This document shows, in pieces, positions 8,571 to 18,065 of a DNA stretch of 64,000 nucleotides; position 1 is the first letter of the stretch; each line of letters starts with the position of its first letter. Position numbers and translations under genes: made by a program. Below the pieces are notes generated by a model, which made no database searches, was not told the DNA's origin, and saw only the letters and a list, made by a program, of their open reading frames with translations. This DNA is from a bacterium 1xD42-87 (GTDB taxonomy: Bacteria; Bacillota; Clostridia; Lachnospirales; Lachnospiraceae). Location of the stretch: the NCBI GenBank assembly GCA_003611805.1, contig RAYM01000013.1, forward strand, positions 1 through 64,000, written 5' to 3'.

Positions 8571-9611
8571 ATGATGCGAAAGCGATTCTTATCATTAGCT
8601 ATGATTTTTGTTTTGCCCTTTGCTGTGGCGGCCTGCGGAAATTATAACATTGCGGACGAGAATGCCCCGCCGCAAAATGTAGAAGAAGACCCATTCGCCG
8701 GGGCGCAGGAGGACGGAGATTTAGGGTTTCTCAGCCATGGGGAAGCGGATCCCGCCAGAGCGGATGACCAGAGTGTTTTGCCTTATGAGTATCATGGCGG
8801 AGAATTTGTCCTGGACTATCAGTTTTCATCAGAAGGGAAATTGGACAGCATTGGCTTCCTGCTTTTTTTGGACGGAAAGCCGCAAGCCTACAAGGTGAAC
8901 GACACGGGGGCGGAATATGAGTATCTCCACTGCTTCCGGACGTCAGAAAAGCACGAGGAGAAATTTTCCTTTGTGTTCACACCGGACACAGGGAAAAAGG
9001 GCGATACCCTGAATATGACGGTCGTGAGCGTCACCAGGCCCGATTTCCAGCCTGATATGAAAGAAACCTCAAGCTATGGCTGGTATCATCAGAGTTTTGA
9101 AAGAGTGCTGAAACTGCATTTTAATGAGGATGCTCCGGAAAATGACAGCATTAATGGAGAAAGTATCACTGCCTTTCGTGATGTCAGCATTTCAGAGGAA
9201 AAAGTCACTACTTCTTTTATTGAGAATGAGCTTGTGAGAGCAGGATGGAATGACGTTACGATGGACACCTTGGATAACAGTGTCTATTGGACGCTTGTCT
9301 ATGACGGCGAGGTGGTGTATGACAATATCAACCTTACCGGGAAAGATACGCTTACCGTGCGCTACACCCTTTGTGGAACGCCAGGCGCAAAATATGGCAT
9401 ATCATTTTTCTTAAACCATAAGCCTATATCTTTTGATGGAGCGGTTTCCCGTGATGTCACATTAAGCAAAGGAAATGTGTGGATCATGGAAGCAACCATA
9501 GATACCGCTAAGCTGGATGGTTTCAATACTTTTTATGCGACAGCTGTCGCAGCGGACGGAAATTCAGTTACAAGTAAAACAGGTTCAATTTTATTATACA
9601 GGGAGGACTAA
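8571..9611 (+). CDS. Lipoprotein of an ABC export operon
   Basis: The product (346 residues) begins with a lipoprotein signal peptide: MMRKRF, a hydrophobic run, and a lipobox AVAAC with the acylated Cys near residue 22. AGGAGG at 8561-8566 serves ATG 8571 or 8574. After the signal come an acidic low-complexity linker (about 25-65) and two beta-rich halves that look like repeated extracellular sandwich domains. I recognise no catalytic motif. It is the first gene of a same-strand operon with a second lipoprotein, an ATPase and two permeases, with 1 base separating it from the next gene. It is probably anchored on the outer face of the membrane and helps the transporter recognise or shield against its substrate. 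GC rises sharply compared with the island before it. Confidence 0.7.
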   Translation: MMRKRFLSLAMIFVLPFAVAACGNYNIADENAPPQNVEEDPFAGAQEDGDLGFLSHGEADPARADDQSVLPYEYHGGEFVLDYQFSSEGKLDSIGFLLFLDGKPQAYKVNDTGAEYEYLHCFRTSEKHEEKFSFVFTPDTGKKGDTLNMTVVSVTRPDFQPDMKETSSYGWYHQSFERVLKLHFNEDAPENDSINGESITAFRDVSISEEKVTTSFIENELVRAGWNDVTMDTLDNSVYWTLVYDGEVVYDNINLTGKDTLTVRYTLCGTPGAKYGISFFLNHKPISFDGAVSRDVTLSKGNVWIMEATIDTAKLDGFNTFYATAVAADGNSVTSKTGSILLYRED

Positions 9612-9612
9612 A

Positions 9613-10875
9613 ATGAAAACAAAATGGATGTGTATGATACTTATGCTTGCTTTGGCTCTTAATCTGTCGGCCTGCGGAAACAGACAGGAGAATGGGAACA
9701 GCTCTGAAAACGGAACCATAAACATGGAGCTGCAATCCGTAGAAGATGATTCATCGGAAAATACCGGAAATGAAAGCAGCGAAATGAACGTGATTGATTT
9801 GCGGGATAACGGCACAGATAAAAATATTATGGCGGTCAGCACGGTTAAGGATTCCGCTTTTTCAGGAAAGGTCAGCGGCTGCTATTATGCCGGTGGAAGC
9901 CGGATTATCGTTGCGGCGGATCAACTTTATCTTTACGATACGGGGAAAGGCAAAACAATCGCGAGTGCGGATATTTCTATGGAAGACTTATGCGTACAGA
10001 CCTTTACAGACGGCTACTTTGTTGTGGGTCAGGGAAAGGCTGGCGGCGGCAGCAACGGTTCATTTGCTGCATCAGAAAGCGGCGGTATCAATGGATACAT
10101 ACTGAATAAGGACTTTGCTGTTCAGGATACCATTTCCTTTAGCGGATTATTAAGTGACGATTTTATTGTGCAGATCACAGGGATCGCTGTTTCACAGGAC
10201 GGAAAACAGGTTGCTTTCGGCGGACTTCAGGGGCTTTACCTTTATGATGTTTCTTCCCGGAAGGTTCGTACCATTCTGAACTATTCCGAAGAAGGCACGG
10301 CAGGTAATATGCAGATTGTAACCATGGACAGCCTTACCTTTACGGGGAATAACACTTTAGTCTATGTAGGCATGGCTACAGATACCTCCATTGGCGGGGA
10401 TGGGGTCAGTGTTTATGGTACAGTATCCACAGACAGCGCAAATCTCACGATTACCAAAAAGGGGGATTATAAAGTAGATACGGAAGAAGTGCAAAAGGGC
10501 GGAAACCTGCTTATTATGCCCCAGAGCTTTGACAAAAATAACGGAACCCTGCTGATGCTTGATACCATATCCAATACAGAAAATACGATGTCGTTCTCAA
10601 GCCGCAGCGAGGGAAAAGACGGTGTTTACTGCTCCGGGCAGGGAAAATATGTGGCTACTGCTATTTTGGAGGAAAGCAGTGTTACAATCAACATTTATGA
10701 TACGGCATCGGGAAAAAGGATCCATACGGAAACCGTTCAGGACAGCAACAGTACCTATTTCCTGCGTATTCCACAGATTTTGATTTTGGATGAATCCGGC
10801 ACCTGTATCGTTGTGCTTGGACGGGGTATTGACGAGGTAAGCACCTTGATAACAACCTTTGGCTTTGCGGGGTAA
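9613..10875 (+). CDS. Beta-propeller-like lipoprotein of the ABC export operon
   Basis: The start at ATG 9613 fits GGGAGG at 9601-9606; an open frame extends upstream into the previous gene but has no signal peptide. The protein (420 residues) has a lipoprotein signal peptide with lipobox LSACG near residue 18-20, then a Ser/Glu/Asn-rich linker and blade-like repeats such as AVSQDGKQVAFGG followed by GLYLYDVSSRKV, typical of WD40/YVTN-like propellers. It should sit outside the membrane as a binding scaffold. The stop at 10875 is 6 bases before the ATPase start, consistent with translational coupling. No enzyme motif is visible, and the substrate of the system is unknown. Confidence 0.7.
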   Translation: MKTKWMCMILMLALALNLSACGNRQENGNSSENGTINMELQSVEDDSSENTGNESSEMNVIDLRDNGTDKNIMAVSTVKDSAFSGKVSGCYYAGGSRIIVAADQLYLYDTGKGKTIASADISMEDLCVQTFTDGYFVVGQGKAGGGSNGSFAASESGGINGYILNKDFAVQDTISFSGLLSDDFIVQITGIAVSQDGKQVAFGGLQGLYLYDVSSRKVRTILNYSEEGTAGNMQIVTMDSLTFTGNNTLVYVGMATDTSIGGDGVSVYGTVSTDSANLTITKKGDYKVDTEEVQKGGNLLIMPQSFDKNNGTLLMLDTISNTENTMSFSSRSEGKDGVYCSGQGKYVATAILEESSVTINIYDTASGKRIHTETVQDSNSTYFLRIPQILILDESGTCIVVLGRGIDEVSTLITTFGFAG

Positions 10876-10881
10876 TTCTTG

Positions 10882-11775
10882 ATGAAAATATCATTACGAA
10901 ATGTTTCAAAGCAGTATAAGGGCAGGGGCGCCTTGGGCAAGTATGCCAAAGGCATATATGCCTTAAAGGATTTTACCACGGAACTTACGGAGGGTGTCTA
11001 TGGGCTTTTGGGCGCTAACGGTGCGGGAAAGACGACACTGATCAATATCTTTGTGGGTATTTTGGGAAGCGATAGCGGAACGGTTTTGATTGACGGACAG
11101 GATGCAAGGACACTGGGTAAGGACTTCCTGTCAAAAATCGGATATATGCCGCAATATCCTTTTCTTTACCGGGATTTTACAGTGATGGATTTTCTGCTGT
11201 ATATGTGTGCGCTGAAAGGAATCCCTGACGAACAGGGTAAAAAACGGGCTTTGGAGCTTCTGGACATTGTCAATCTTTCAGATGCTAAAGATAAAAAGAT
11301 TGGCGCTCTTTCCGGCGGTATGCGGCAGAGGGTCGGCATTGTCCAGGCGATGCTGGGCGATCCTGAAATTCTTATTTTGGATGAGCCGACAGCAGGGCTT
11401 GATCCCAGTGAACGTATCCGCTTCCGCAACCTGATCTCAAAATTCGCACAGGGGCGGACAGTTTTGCTGGCCACTCATATCGTTTCCGATGTGGAGTGTA
11501 TCGCAAAGGAGATTATGATCTTAAAGGAAGGCTCCTTAATAACTCAGGGAACTACCGACACATTAGAACAGAATATCTATGGGAAAGTGTGGGAGGTGAC
11601 AGTAAACGGGGAAGACGCTGCCAGACTTGGCAGTCAATATTATGTCAGCAATATGAAACAGCAGGGGGAACGATTTTTAGTAAGAATCGTAAGCGATTTG
11701 CTGCCTGCTTCAGACGCGGTAAAGGTTTCCCCTAACCTGGAAGATGTATTTCTGTATTATTTCCGTGGGCAATGA
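10882..11775 (+). CDS. ABC transporter ATP-binding protein (ABC-2 exporter type)
   Basis: ATG 10882 is used, although a TTG lies directly before it. The 297-residue protein has Walker A GANGAGKTT (about 46-54), the signature LSGGMRQRVG, Walker B ILILDEPTAGLDP and the switch His in LLATHIVSDV. The single nucleotide-binding domain plus a 60-residue tail is the usual form for ABC-2 exporters of the CcmA/natA type. It supplies energy to the two permeases encoded after it. A weak RBS, located at the end of the previous gene, suggests reinitiation by ribosomes leaving the lipoprotein gene. An 88-base gap holding a palindrome precedes the first permease gene. Confidence 0.9.
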   Translation: MKISLRNVSKQYKGRGALGKYAKGIYALKDFTTELTEGVYGLLGANGAGKTTLINIFVGILGSDSGTVLIDGQDARTLGKDFLSKIGYMPQYPFLYRDFTVMDFLLYMCALKGIPDEQGKKRALELLDIVNLSDAKDKKIGALSGGMRQRVGIVQAMLGDPEILILDEPTAGLDPSERIRFRNLISKFAQGRTVLLATHIVSDVECIAKEIMILKEGSLITQGTTDTLEQNIYGKVWEVTVNGEDAARLGSQYYVSNMKQQGERFLVRIVSDLLPASDAVKVSPNLEDVFLYYFRGQ

Positions 11776-11807
11776 GCCAAGCGGACATGCTTGCATGTCC
11801 ATTTGGC
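11776..11807. repeat. Palindromic repeat inside the ABC operon
   Basis: GCCAA (11776-11780) and TTGGC (11803-11807) flank the perfect stem GGACATGC-TT-GCATGTCC (11783-11800). The core CATGCTTGCATG also occurs twice near 46.3-46.4 kb, so this is likely a member of a dispersed REP-like family. As a hairpin between ATPase and permease genes it could affect mRNA stability. Confidence 0.6.
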
Positions 11808-11863
11808 GAATGCCGCGAGAGTCGCAAGACCCTCCGTGGGCAAGGAGGTAAGGGAGAGATAGC

Positions 11864-13105
11864 ATGACGCGCTTAATCAAATATGAATTTTACAAATTAT
11901 TCTGCAAGCGGTCAATACTTGTTGTACTCATATTGTTCAGTGTAATGAACCTGTTCAAAATTAACAGCGAATTCCACTCGTATTCCTACCTGGCGGACGG
12001 AAATGACAGCCGCAGTTGGAACAGCGTGTATTGGCAGCTTTATGAGGATTACAGAGGGGAGATTACTGCTGAAAAAATCAACCATCTTCTTTCCATATAT
12101 CAGCCGTTAGCAGACGCTACGGCTGATATGACAGCAAGCACAGCCAAAGACAATCCGGATATGATGACGGGGAATATATACAGTGACCGGAATATCTTGG
12201 ATAAATACTATGTGGAGCCTATGGAATATTTCTATCATTATCGGACTTATGCGCTTCAAGTGGCAGAGAGGGCAAAGGAAAATGCCGCTGTTTACAAAGA
12301 ACGGGGGCAGACTTATGAAGCGCGCAAAAACAGTGTGATCTATAACCTTTATTCCGGGCGGAGCATAAAAGCCTTTGCCTATGAGGAGATGTATAACTAT
12401 TATCTGAACTATGATTTTTCGGGCATATTGGTTTTATTTCTTTGTCTGTACGGGGTTGTCAGTACCTTTGTCTGCGAAAAGGAAACACAGATGGATATGC
12501 TGCTGCTGACAAATCCGGGCGGCGGTAAAAAGACCACATTTGCTAAAATTGCTGCGGCTTCTTTGTTTGTAATCAGTGTGGCCATATGGTTTTCTGTTGT
12601 GGATTATACTGGTTTTGCGTATTTCTTCGGAACGGCGGAAGGAGGAAATCTTCCGCTGTATGCTGTCCGCAATTTCAGCACGGCTGCGGTAAACTGTAAT
12701 TTATGGCAATATGCGATTCTGTCCGCAGTGATAAGGGCAGTGGGCGTATGGACGATGAGCATGGTGTTTCTATTGATTTCCTTGTTTGGGCACAGTGCCC
12801 TTGTTCCGTTTGTCGCTGATTTTGGAGCAGCCCTGTGTTTCATTATTACAGGTGCGTCACAGAGCTGTTTCAGTAATGTCTGGCTCAAGATTATAAACCC
12901 ATATTCGCTGCTTGCTAACCGCATACTGTTTGGCAAGACCGAGTTTATTGGTTTTGCAGGATATCCGGTACAGAGTTTCCAGGCAGCAATTATTTTTGCC
13001 ATAACCGTAGGGGTGGTTTCCATAACGGCAATGATGATGCTTTCTAAAAGGAACTCTTTTGCCGGGGGAAGGAGGATAAAATGTCTGGATTTATGTACGA
13101 AGTAA
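11864..13105 (+). CDS. ABC-2-type permease
   Basis: A 413-residue membrane protein with one N-terminal segment (about 18-34), an extracellular region of roughly 150 residues, and a C-terminal bundle of about five segments (for example FSGILVLFLCLYGVV, KIAAASLFVISVAIWFSVV, AALCFIITGA, AAIIFAITVGVVSI). This topology is that of ABC-2 exporter permeases. A GGAGGTAAGGGAG ribosome binding site precedes ATG 11864. The 3' end overlaps the next permease gene by 25 bases in another frame. With that second permease and the single ATPase it probably forms a heterodimeric exporter. Substrate unknown. Confidence 0.75.
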   Translation: MTRLIKYEFYKLFCKRSILVVLILFSVMNLFKINSEFHSYSYLADGNDSRSWNSVYWQLYEDYRGEITAEKINHLLSIYQPLADATADMTASTAKDNPDMMTGNIYSDRNILDKYYVEPMEYFYHYRTYALQVAERAKENAAVYKERGQTYEARKNSVIYNLYSGRSIKAFAYEEMYNYYLNYDFSGILVLFLCLYGVVSTFVCEKETQMDMLLLTNPGGGKKTTFAKIAAASLFVISVAIWFSVVDYTGFAYFFGTAEGGNLPLYAVRNFSTAAVNCNLWQYAILSAVIRAVGVWTMSMVFLLISLFGHSALVPFVADFGAALCFIITGASQSCFSNVWLKIINPYSLLANRILFGKTEFIGFAGYPVQSFQAAIIFAITVGVVSITAMMMLSKRNSFAGGRRIKCLDLCTK

Positions 13106-15105
13106 AAAAGATTATGCTCCGGCAAAGGGGGCTGTTCTATATTGCCCTTGTCCTGCTCTTTGGCACGGTCTGGCTTGCCTTGTCCGACAACCCTTATGAC
13201 AGTGCGATGGAGCGGTATAAAAATGAATATGAATGGTATCTGGAAAAGGTAAAAGGATACTGCACCGAGGAATCTTCCCTTTATCTGGAGCAGGAGGCGG
13301 AGAGGATTGCAAAAGCGAAGGAGAGGCAGAACAGCCTTTTGGAGAACTACTATGACGGGAAGATCAGTGAAAGTGAATATAAAAAAGAGAGCCGGGAAAT
13401 AGAGAAGGTTCTGGAGCGTCAAAATGGATTTGAGGTTATCTATCAGCAGTATCTCTATATCTGCGAAAATGCGGAGAACCGCTGTTTTCTCCAGACAAAC
13501 GGATGGATGGGGCTTCTTGGCAAAGGTACGCTTCATTTCATTCTCTTCCTTGGCATTTTGCTGATTGTTACGCCTGTTTTCTGTTCTGAGTACAGCTGCC
13601 AGATGGACACCCTGATCCTGACTGCAAGGGAGGGGCGAAAAAGCGCTCTGTATAAGCTGCTCATTATTACCACGGTTGTCCTCTTCCTGTCGCTTTGCAT
13701 TTCGCTTATTGAATACGGATTTTACAGGTTCAAATACGGACTGCCGGATGGGGATTATCCGATTCAGAGTATTCGTTACTTTGCGGACAGCAGCAAGGAC
13801 ATGTCGCTGTTGGAGGGATATGTATTGATAGGGCTGCTCCGGATGTTTGGCGGTGTGTCTCTTACGATACTCCTGATGTTCATTTCCGTTTTGGCAAAAA
13901 AATATGCGGTCACCCTGCTGACTGGTGCGGTGTCCGTGATGATTCCCTATATAGGCTTATCGAAAACCAGCATTTACCGTCTGCCGCTGCCGTTGCCGTT
14001 TCTGCTTGGAACTGACTTTTTTGCAGGGGATATTGTTATGAGCGATGCCCTGACGGGGGATGAGAAAATTATTTTTGCGGAGGTTGACACGGTTACGCTA
14101 TTGACCTTGCTCCTTGTATCCGTGCTTTTGTGTACTTTGGCCGTTGTCTGGATTTTACGGCGCAATTCTAACAGATGGCTGATGAAATCAGGGCAAAAGA
14201 AGCGTGGGGCGGTTTTCGTTGTCATGTTTGGCCTGGCATTGGCAGTGACGGGATGTTCAGGCCGTGGAAAAACGGGAAGCGTTGTCTATAATTCATCGGC
14301 AGGCTATGACTGTATGGGTTATGAAATCATACGGGATGCAGGGAATTTTGATTATTCTCTCAAAAATACTTCCACGGGGGAAACATATCCTTTAGCACGT
14401 TCCCCTATGTTTGGGATATTTTCTGATGAAGAAGAAATATGTGCGTTTTATGTGTGTCCGCCATATCTGTATTACACCACATCGGTTATGGAAAGCTATG
14501 TCAACCGGGTGGGAAACTATAACAGCAATATAACGAAAGTGTCGGTTGTGGAGTTGAATCTGAATACCTTTGAGGAAAAAACAATCTTTGAGCAGATGAC
14601 GAATTCCGGGCGGTCTCTTTTGGGCATTGACTATGAAACGGGGGATAAATGGAAATTTCTGGATTTTCACCACGCTTTTTTCCTGAATGACGATAACCTG
14701 TTTTTTATTGGCAATGATGGCATAACAAAAGTAAACCGGTATACCAGAAAAACTGTAAAGCTCGACATTCCTGCAAACGGTAATATTTCATTCGATGGGG
14801 AAAGCATCTTTTACAAAAATGAACAGGGGGTTTTAACAAGATATGACGTTTCCGGTAATGAAACTTACACTTATGAAAATATAGTTGCATATGATTTCTG
14901 CATGGATGAGCAGTCAATCTATTATATTTCCAGAACGGACGGCGGAGACTTGTATTCCTGCGGCAAGGACGGGAATAACAAGGAATTGATCAGTCATATA
15001 CCTGCAATGTCGGTTACCTGTGATACAGGAAATATTTATGTGTTATCAAAAGAAAGTGGTGAGGAAATCGTTTTACCAAAAAGCCATTGGACTTCCGTCC
15101 TTTGA
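13081..15105 (+). CDS. ABC-2-type permease fused in frame to a lipoprotein-like sensor domain
   Basis: The 674-residue product has two parts. Residues 1-365 are a second permease with a membrane segment near 17-35, a Glu/Lys-rich extracellular region and about five further segments. Residues 368-674 start with what is in itself a complete lipoprotein signal peptide: Met at 14182, KKR, a hydrophobic stretch and the lipobox AVTGC, followed by beta-rich repeats (for example DNLFFIGNDGITKVNR, SIYYISRTDGGDLYS) like DUF5050/propeller domains. The lipoprotein part resembles the operon's other exported proteins. Either the two genes fused by loss of a stop codon, or the internal ATG is also used; no clear RBS precedes 14182. 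The last hydrophobic stretch may now act as a membrane anchor. Confidence 0.7.
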   Translation: MSGFMYEVKKIMLRQRGLFYIALVLLFGTVWLALSDNPYDSAMERYKNEYEWYLEKVKGYCTEESSLYLEQEAERIAKAKERQNSLLENYYDGKISESEYKKESREIEKVLERQNGFEVIYQQYLYICENAENRCFLQTNGWMGLLGKGTLHFILFLGILLIVTPVFCSEYSCQMDTLILTAREGRKSALYKLLIITTVVLFLSLCISLIEYGFYRFKYGLPDGDYPIQSIRYFADSSKDMSLLEGYVLIGLLRMFGGVSLTILLMFISVLAKKYAVTLLTGAVSVMIPYIGLSKTSIYRLPLPLPFLLGTDFFAGDIVMSDALTGDEKIIFAEVDTVTLLTLLLVSVLLCTLAVVWILRRNSNRWLMKSGQKKRGAVFVVMFGLALAVTGCSGRGKTGSVVYNSSAGYDCMGYEIIRDAGNFDYSLKNTSTGETYPLARSPMFGIFSDEEEICAFYVCPPYLYYTTSVMESYVNRVGNYNSNITKVSVVELNLNTFEEKTIFEQMTNSGRSLLGIDYETGDKWKFLDFHHAFFLNDDNLFFIGNDGITKVNRYTRKTVKLDIPANGNISFDGESIFYKNEQGVLTRYDVSGNETYTYENIVAYDFCMDEQSIYYISRTDGGDLYSCGKDGNNKELISHIPAMSVTCDTGNIYVLSKESGEEIVLPKSHWTSVL

Positions 15106-15125
15106 CGGAGATAGGGAGGGAAACC

Positions 15126-16415
15126 ATAGCAAAAAGTAATAGAATTCTTGCATTGAAGTAAGCAAGAGATGTAAAAGACAACGACGTATCAGAAATGATG
15201 GAAGGTCAGAAGGTGGTGAAGGTGTTCTGCCACGAAGATGCCTGTATACAGGACTTTAAGGGTCTGAACGGAAAGCTGCGTGACAGCGCGAATAATGCCA
15301 ATCGGTATGCCAGTATCCTGATGCCGGTGCTCGGCAATCTTGGGTATGTCAGCTATGCGGTGATCGCCATGGCGGGGGCGTGCCTGTCCATCTTTGGCGG
15401 ACAGATGACCCTTGGGACGCTGGCATCCTTCCTGCAGTTTTCCCGTTCCTTCAACCAGCCGATCTCACAGCTTTCCCAGCAGTTAAATTCCATCATCATG
15501 GCGGCTGCAGGCGCAGAGCGGATATTCGGGCTGCTGGATGAGGAAGCGGAACAGGACAATGGATATGTAAAACTTGTGAATGCGAAATACGATGCACAGG
15601 GAAACCTGACAGAAGTGTCAGAGAGGACGGGAATCTGGGCGTGGAAGCATTACCATAAGGCGGACAATACCACCACCTACCAGCTCATGGAGGGGGATGT
15701 GGTATTTGACCATGTGGATTTTGGCTATACGGAGGACAAGGAGGTTCTGCACGATATAGAGATATATGCAAGGCCGGGGCAGAAGGTTGCCTTTGTGGGA
15801 GCCACCGGCGCCGGGAAAACAACGGTCACCAACCTGATCAACCGCTTTTATGATGTGCAGGACGGCAAGATCCGTTACGACGGGATCAATATCAATAAGA
15901 TTAAAAAAGACGACTTGCGGCATTCCCTTGGGCTGGTACTGCAGGATACACATCTTTTTACAGGCACTGTCATGGATAATATCCGCTATGGAAACTTGGA
16001 CGCCACGGAGGAAGAAGTAATCCGGGCGGCAAAGCTGGCAAATGCCCATGATTTCATTATGAAACTTCCCGACGGGTATCAGACGCAGTTAAAGGGCAGC
16101 GGGAACACCATTTCACAGGGGCAGAGACAGCTTCTGGCAATCGCAAGGGTAGCAGTGGCGGACCCGCCGGTGCTGATTTTGGATGAAGCCACGTCAAGCA
16201 TTGACACCCGTACGGAAAAGATCGTGCAGGACGGCATGGACCGGCTGATGAAAGGCCGGACGGTATTTGTGATCGCACACAGGCTTTCCACCATCAGGAA
16301 CTCGGATGTGATCATGGTGCTGGATCACGGGCGGATTGTGGAACGGGGGAACCATGAAAGCCTGCTGGCAAAGAAAGGAATGTATTACCAGCTTTATACA
16401 AACCTCGGCCACTAA
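15126..16415 (+). pseudogene. Decayed ABC exporter (fused membrane and ATPase type), N-terminal half lost
   Basis: From 15195 an intact frame encodes 406 residues equal to the second half of an MsbA/MdlB-type exporter: MMEGQKVVKVF (end of the membrane domain's cytoplasmic loop), the last two membrane segments, Walker A GATGAGKTT, signature ISQGQRQL, Walker B LILDEATSSID and the switch His. About 200-250 residues, including the first membrane segments, are missing. In the same frame, GGGAGG then ATAGCAAAAAGTAAT at 15126 looks like a mutated start (MAKSN with ATG changed to ATA), followed by 11 codons and a stop. This suggests an internal deletion with breakpoint near 15160-15185. A product could still be made from 15195, but it could not form a normal exporter. 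Confidence 0.75.
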
Positions 16416-16445
16416 TCCCCAATCATCTTTCGCTTCCCTTGACAA

Positions 16446-18032
16446 TCATAGATTGGCAAAGGTTACGGTTTCCCTTTCCAACTCGGATGCCACTTTGTGG
16501 TTTGTGTCCATGCGTTTGGTAATTTCCGTCATATCGGTCACCAGACGCTGCGTGCTGTCGGCTACGCCGGAGACGCCGGCAGCCCCCTCATCAATGGCCG
16601 TTGTGATGGTCTCTATGGCGTCAACGATTTCAGCCATGGAGCTTTTCAGGACGCGGGTACTTGTATTAAACGAATCCATGGTTTCTCTGATATAGGCGGC
16701 ATCCTCCTGATATTGCCGTCCGGAATCGACGAAAGAGAGAAATTCCTTTAGAATGGATTCCTCTATGTAAGTGACCAGATTTTGCGCGTTCTCGGAGAGG
16801 TTGTAGACGGCGTGAGTCACGGTATTGTTGACTTCCTGAATGTGGTTGGCCGTTTCGCTGCTGGAAGCCGCAAGCTCGCGGATTTCATCTGCCACTACCG
16901 CAAAGCCTCTGCCGGCCTCTCCTGCCCGTGCCGCTTCCACGGCGGCGTTTAAGGAAATCAGGTTAGTCTTGGAGGCGATCTCCAGAATATCGTGCGTAAG
17001 GAGATTTACCTGATCGACACTGTGGCTTCCCTCGATTGCTTCATTTAAGACATCCAGAATTTCTCTGACTTTGGCATTGGTGTTATCCAGAGTTTTCTGT
17101 GCGGAACGTCCCATTTCCGCAGCCCGCGTATTCATCTCACCGCAGTAGGAAGTAATTTTTTCGCATTCGTCAGCCATGTTTTCGGAATCCGACTGCACAT
17201 TTTTGGCGTTCTGGTTGATGTGGGAAGCGCTGTCTGACACTTCCTGAATGGTTGCCGACAGTTCTTCGGCAAGGGCGGATAAATCGGTCGCGTTTTTGCT
17301 GGAAGTCTGTGTGCGGTATAAAACTTCCTCCACAACGCCGCTGATGCGTCCGGAGCAGACCTGAAGCGTATCGAGAACATTCGCTATGGGTCTGACTACA
17401 GATCTTAAAATGAGAGATACAGTAATCAGGACAAGGATAATGCAGGCAAGGGTGGATGCCCCGTTTGTAACCATGGAACGCAGATAGACGGAGGCAAGCT
17501 GCGTTCTGGCCTGCTCGGTTCTCGTACTGATGGATTCGTCCAAAATGCGGATGCTGTTTTCCACAGCGGTGTTGCAGTCGGCCACGTCACCGTTGGCGAA
17601 GGCGTAGGCATCCTGCGTTTTGCTTGCTGCGCTGGCGCACACGAGGAAAACAAGAGAATGCTTCAAAGAATCATAATCGGAGAGCAGCGCGTTGTAGGTG
17701 TCTCTGTCGTCATCGCTGATATAGATTTCATAATCCGCCAGCATGCCGTCCAGTTCCGCTTCAGCATCTTTTATGTTGTTGACGAGAGTAATCATGGTGC
17801 TGTAGTCGGTAGCCACAATATGCGACAGCGCCATTTTATGTATATTCATGACGGACTGGTGAATCCGGGCCAGATGGGTTTTTCCCGCCATATAGTTATC
17901 TGCAATATTTGCGGCATTGTCGTTGACATTTCTAATATTGGTGACTGCCAGCAGATTTGATATGAGCGCTACTATGCCAAGCAGGGCAATGGGCAGTATT
18001 AAGCGGTACTTGATGTTTAATTTTTTCTTCAT
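16446..18032 (-). CDS. Methyl-accepting chemotaxis protein with a four-helix-bundle sensor
   Basis: ATG 18032 (MKKKLNIKY) is chosen over an upstream TTG that overlaps the ribosome binding site. The protein (528 residues) has a membrane segment near 9-30, an extracellular helical sensor (about 30-190), a second membrane segment near 192-212, and a cytoplasmic signalling coiled coil with the conserved tip [34 protein letters not shown] domain is poorly conserved. It controls CheA kinase activity through CheW and so the flagellar motor. It follows the solute-binding lipoprotein gene on the same strand with 33 bases between them, so the two are probably one unit in which the binding protein presents its ligand to this receptor. 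Confidence 0.9.
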   Translation of the reverse strand: MKKKLNIKYRLILPIALLGIVALISNLLAVTNIRNVNDNAANIADNYMAGKTHLARIHQSVMNIHKMALSHIVATDYSTMITLVNNIKDAEAELDGMLADYEIYISDDDRDTYNALLSDYDSLKHSLVFLVCASAASKTQDAYAFANGDVADCNTAVENSIRILDESISTRTEQARTQLASVYLRSMVTNGASTLACIILVLITVSLILRSVVRPIANVLDTLQVCSGRISGVVEEVLYRTQTSSKNATDLSALAEELSATIQEVSDSASHINQNAKNVQSDSENMADECEKITSYCGEMNTRAAEMGRSAQKTLDNTNAKVREILDVLNEAIEGSHSVDQVNLLTHDILEIASKTNLISLNAAVEAARAGEAGRGFAVVADEIRELAASSSETANHIQEVNNTVTHAVYNLSENAQNLVTYIEESILKEFLSFVDSGRQYQEDAAYIRETMDSFNTSTRVLKSSMAEIVDAIETITTAIDEGAAGVSGVADSTQRLVTDMTEITKRMDTNHKVASELERETVTFANL

Positions 18033-18065
18033 AATGCCTGTAACCTCCAAAAGATGTCTGCGCTT

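Noticed and set aside
12604..13536. A 310-codon minus-strand frame opposite the two permease genes
   Set aside because: It is antisense to two well-supported genes, shows no domain, and its composition is that of a reverse-strand shadow.
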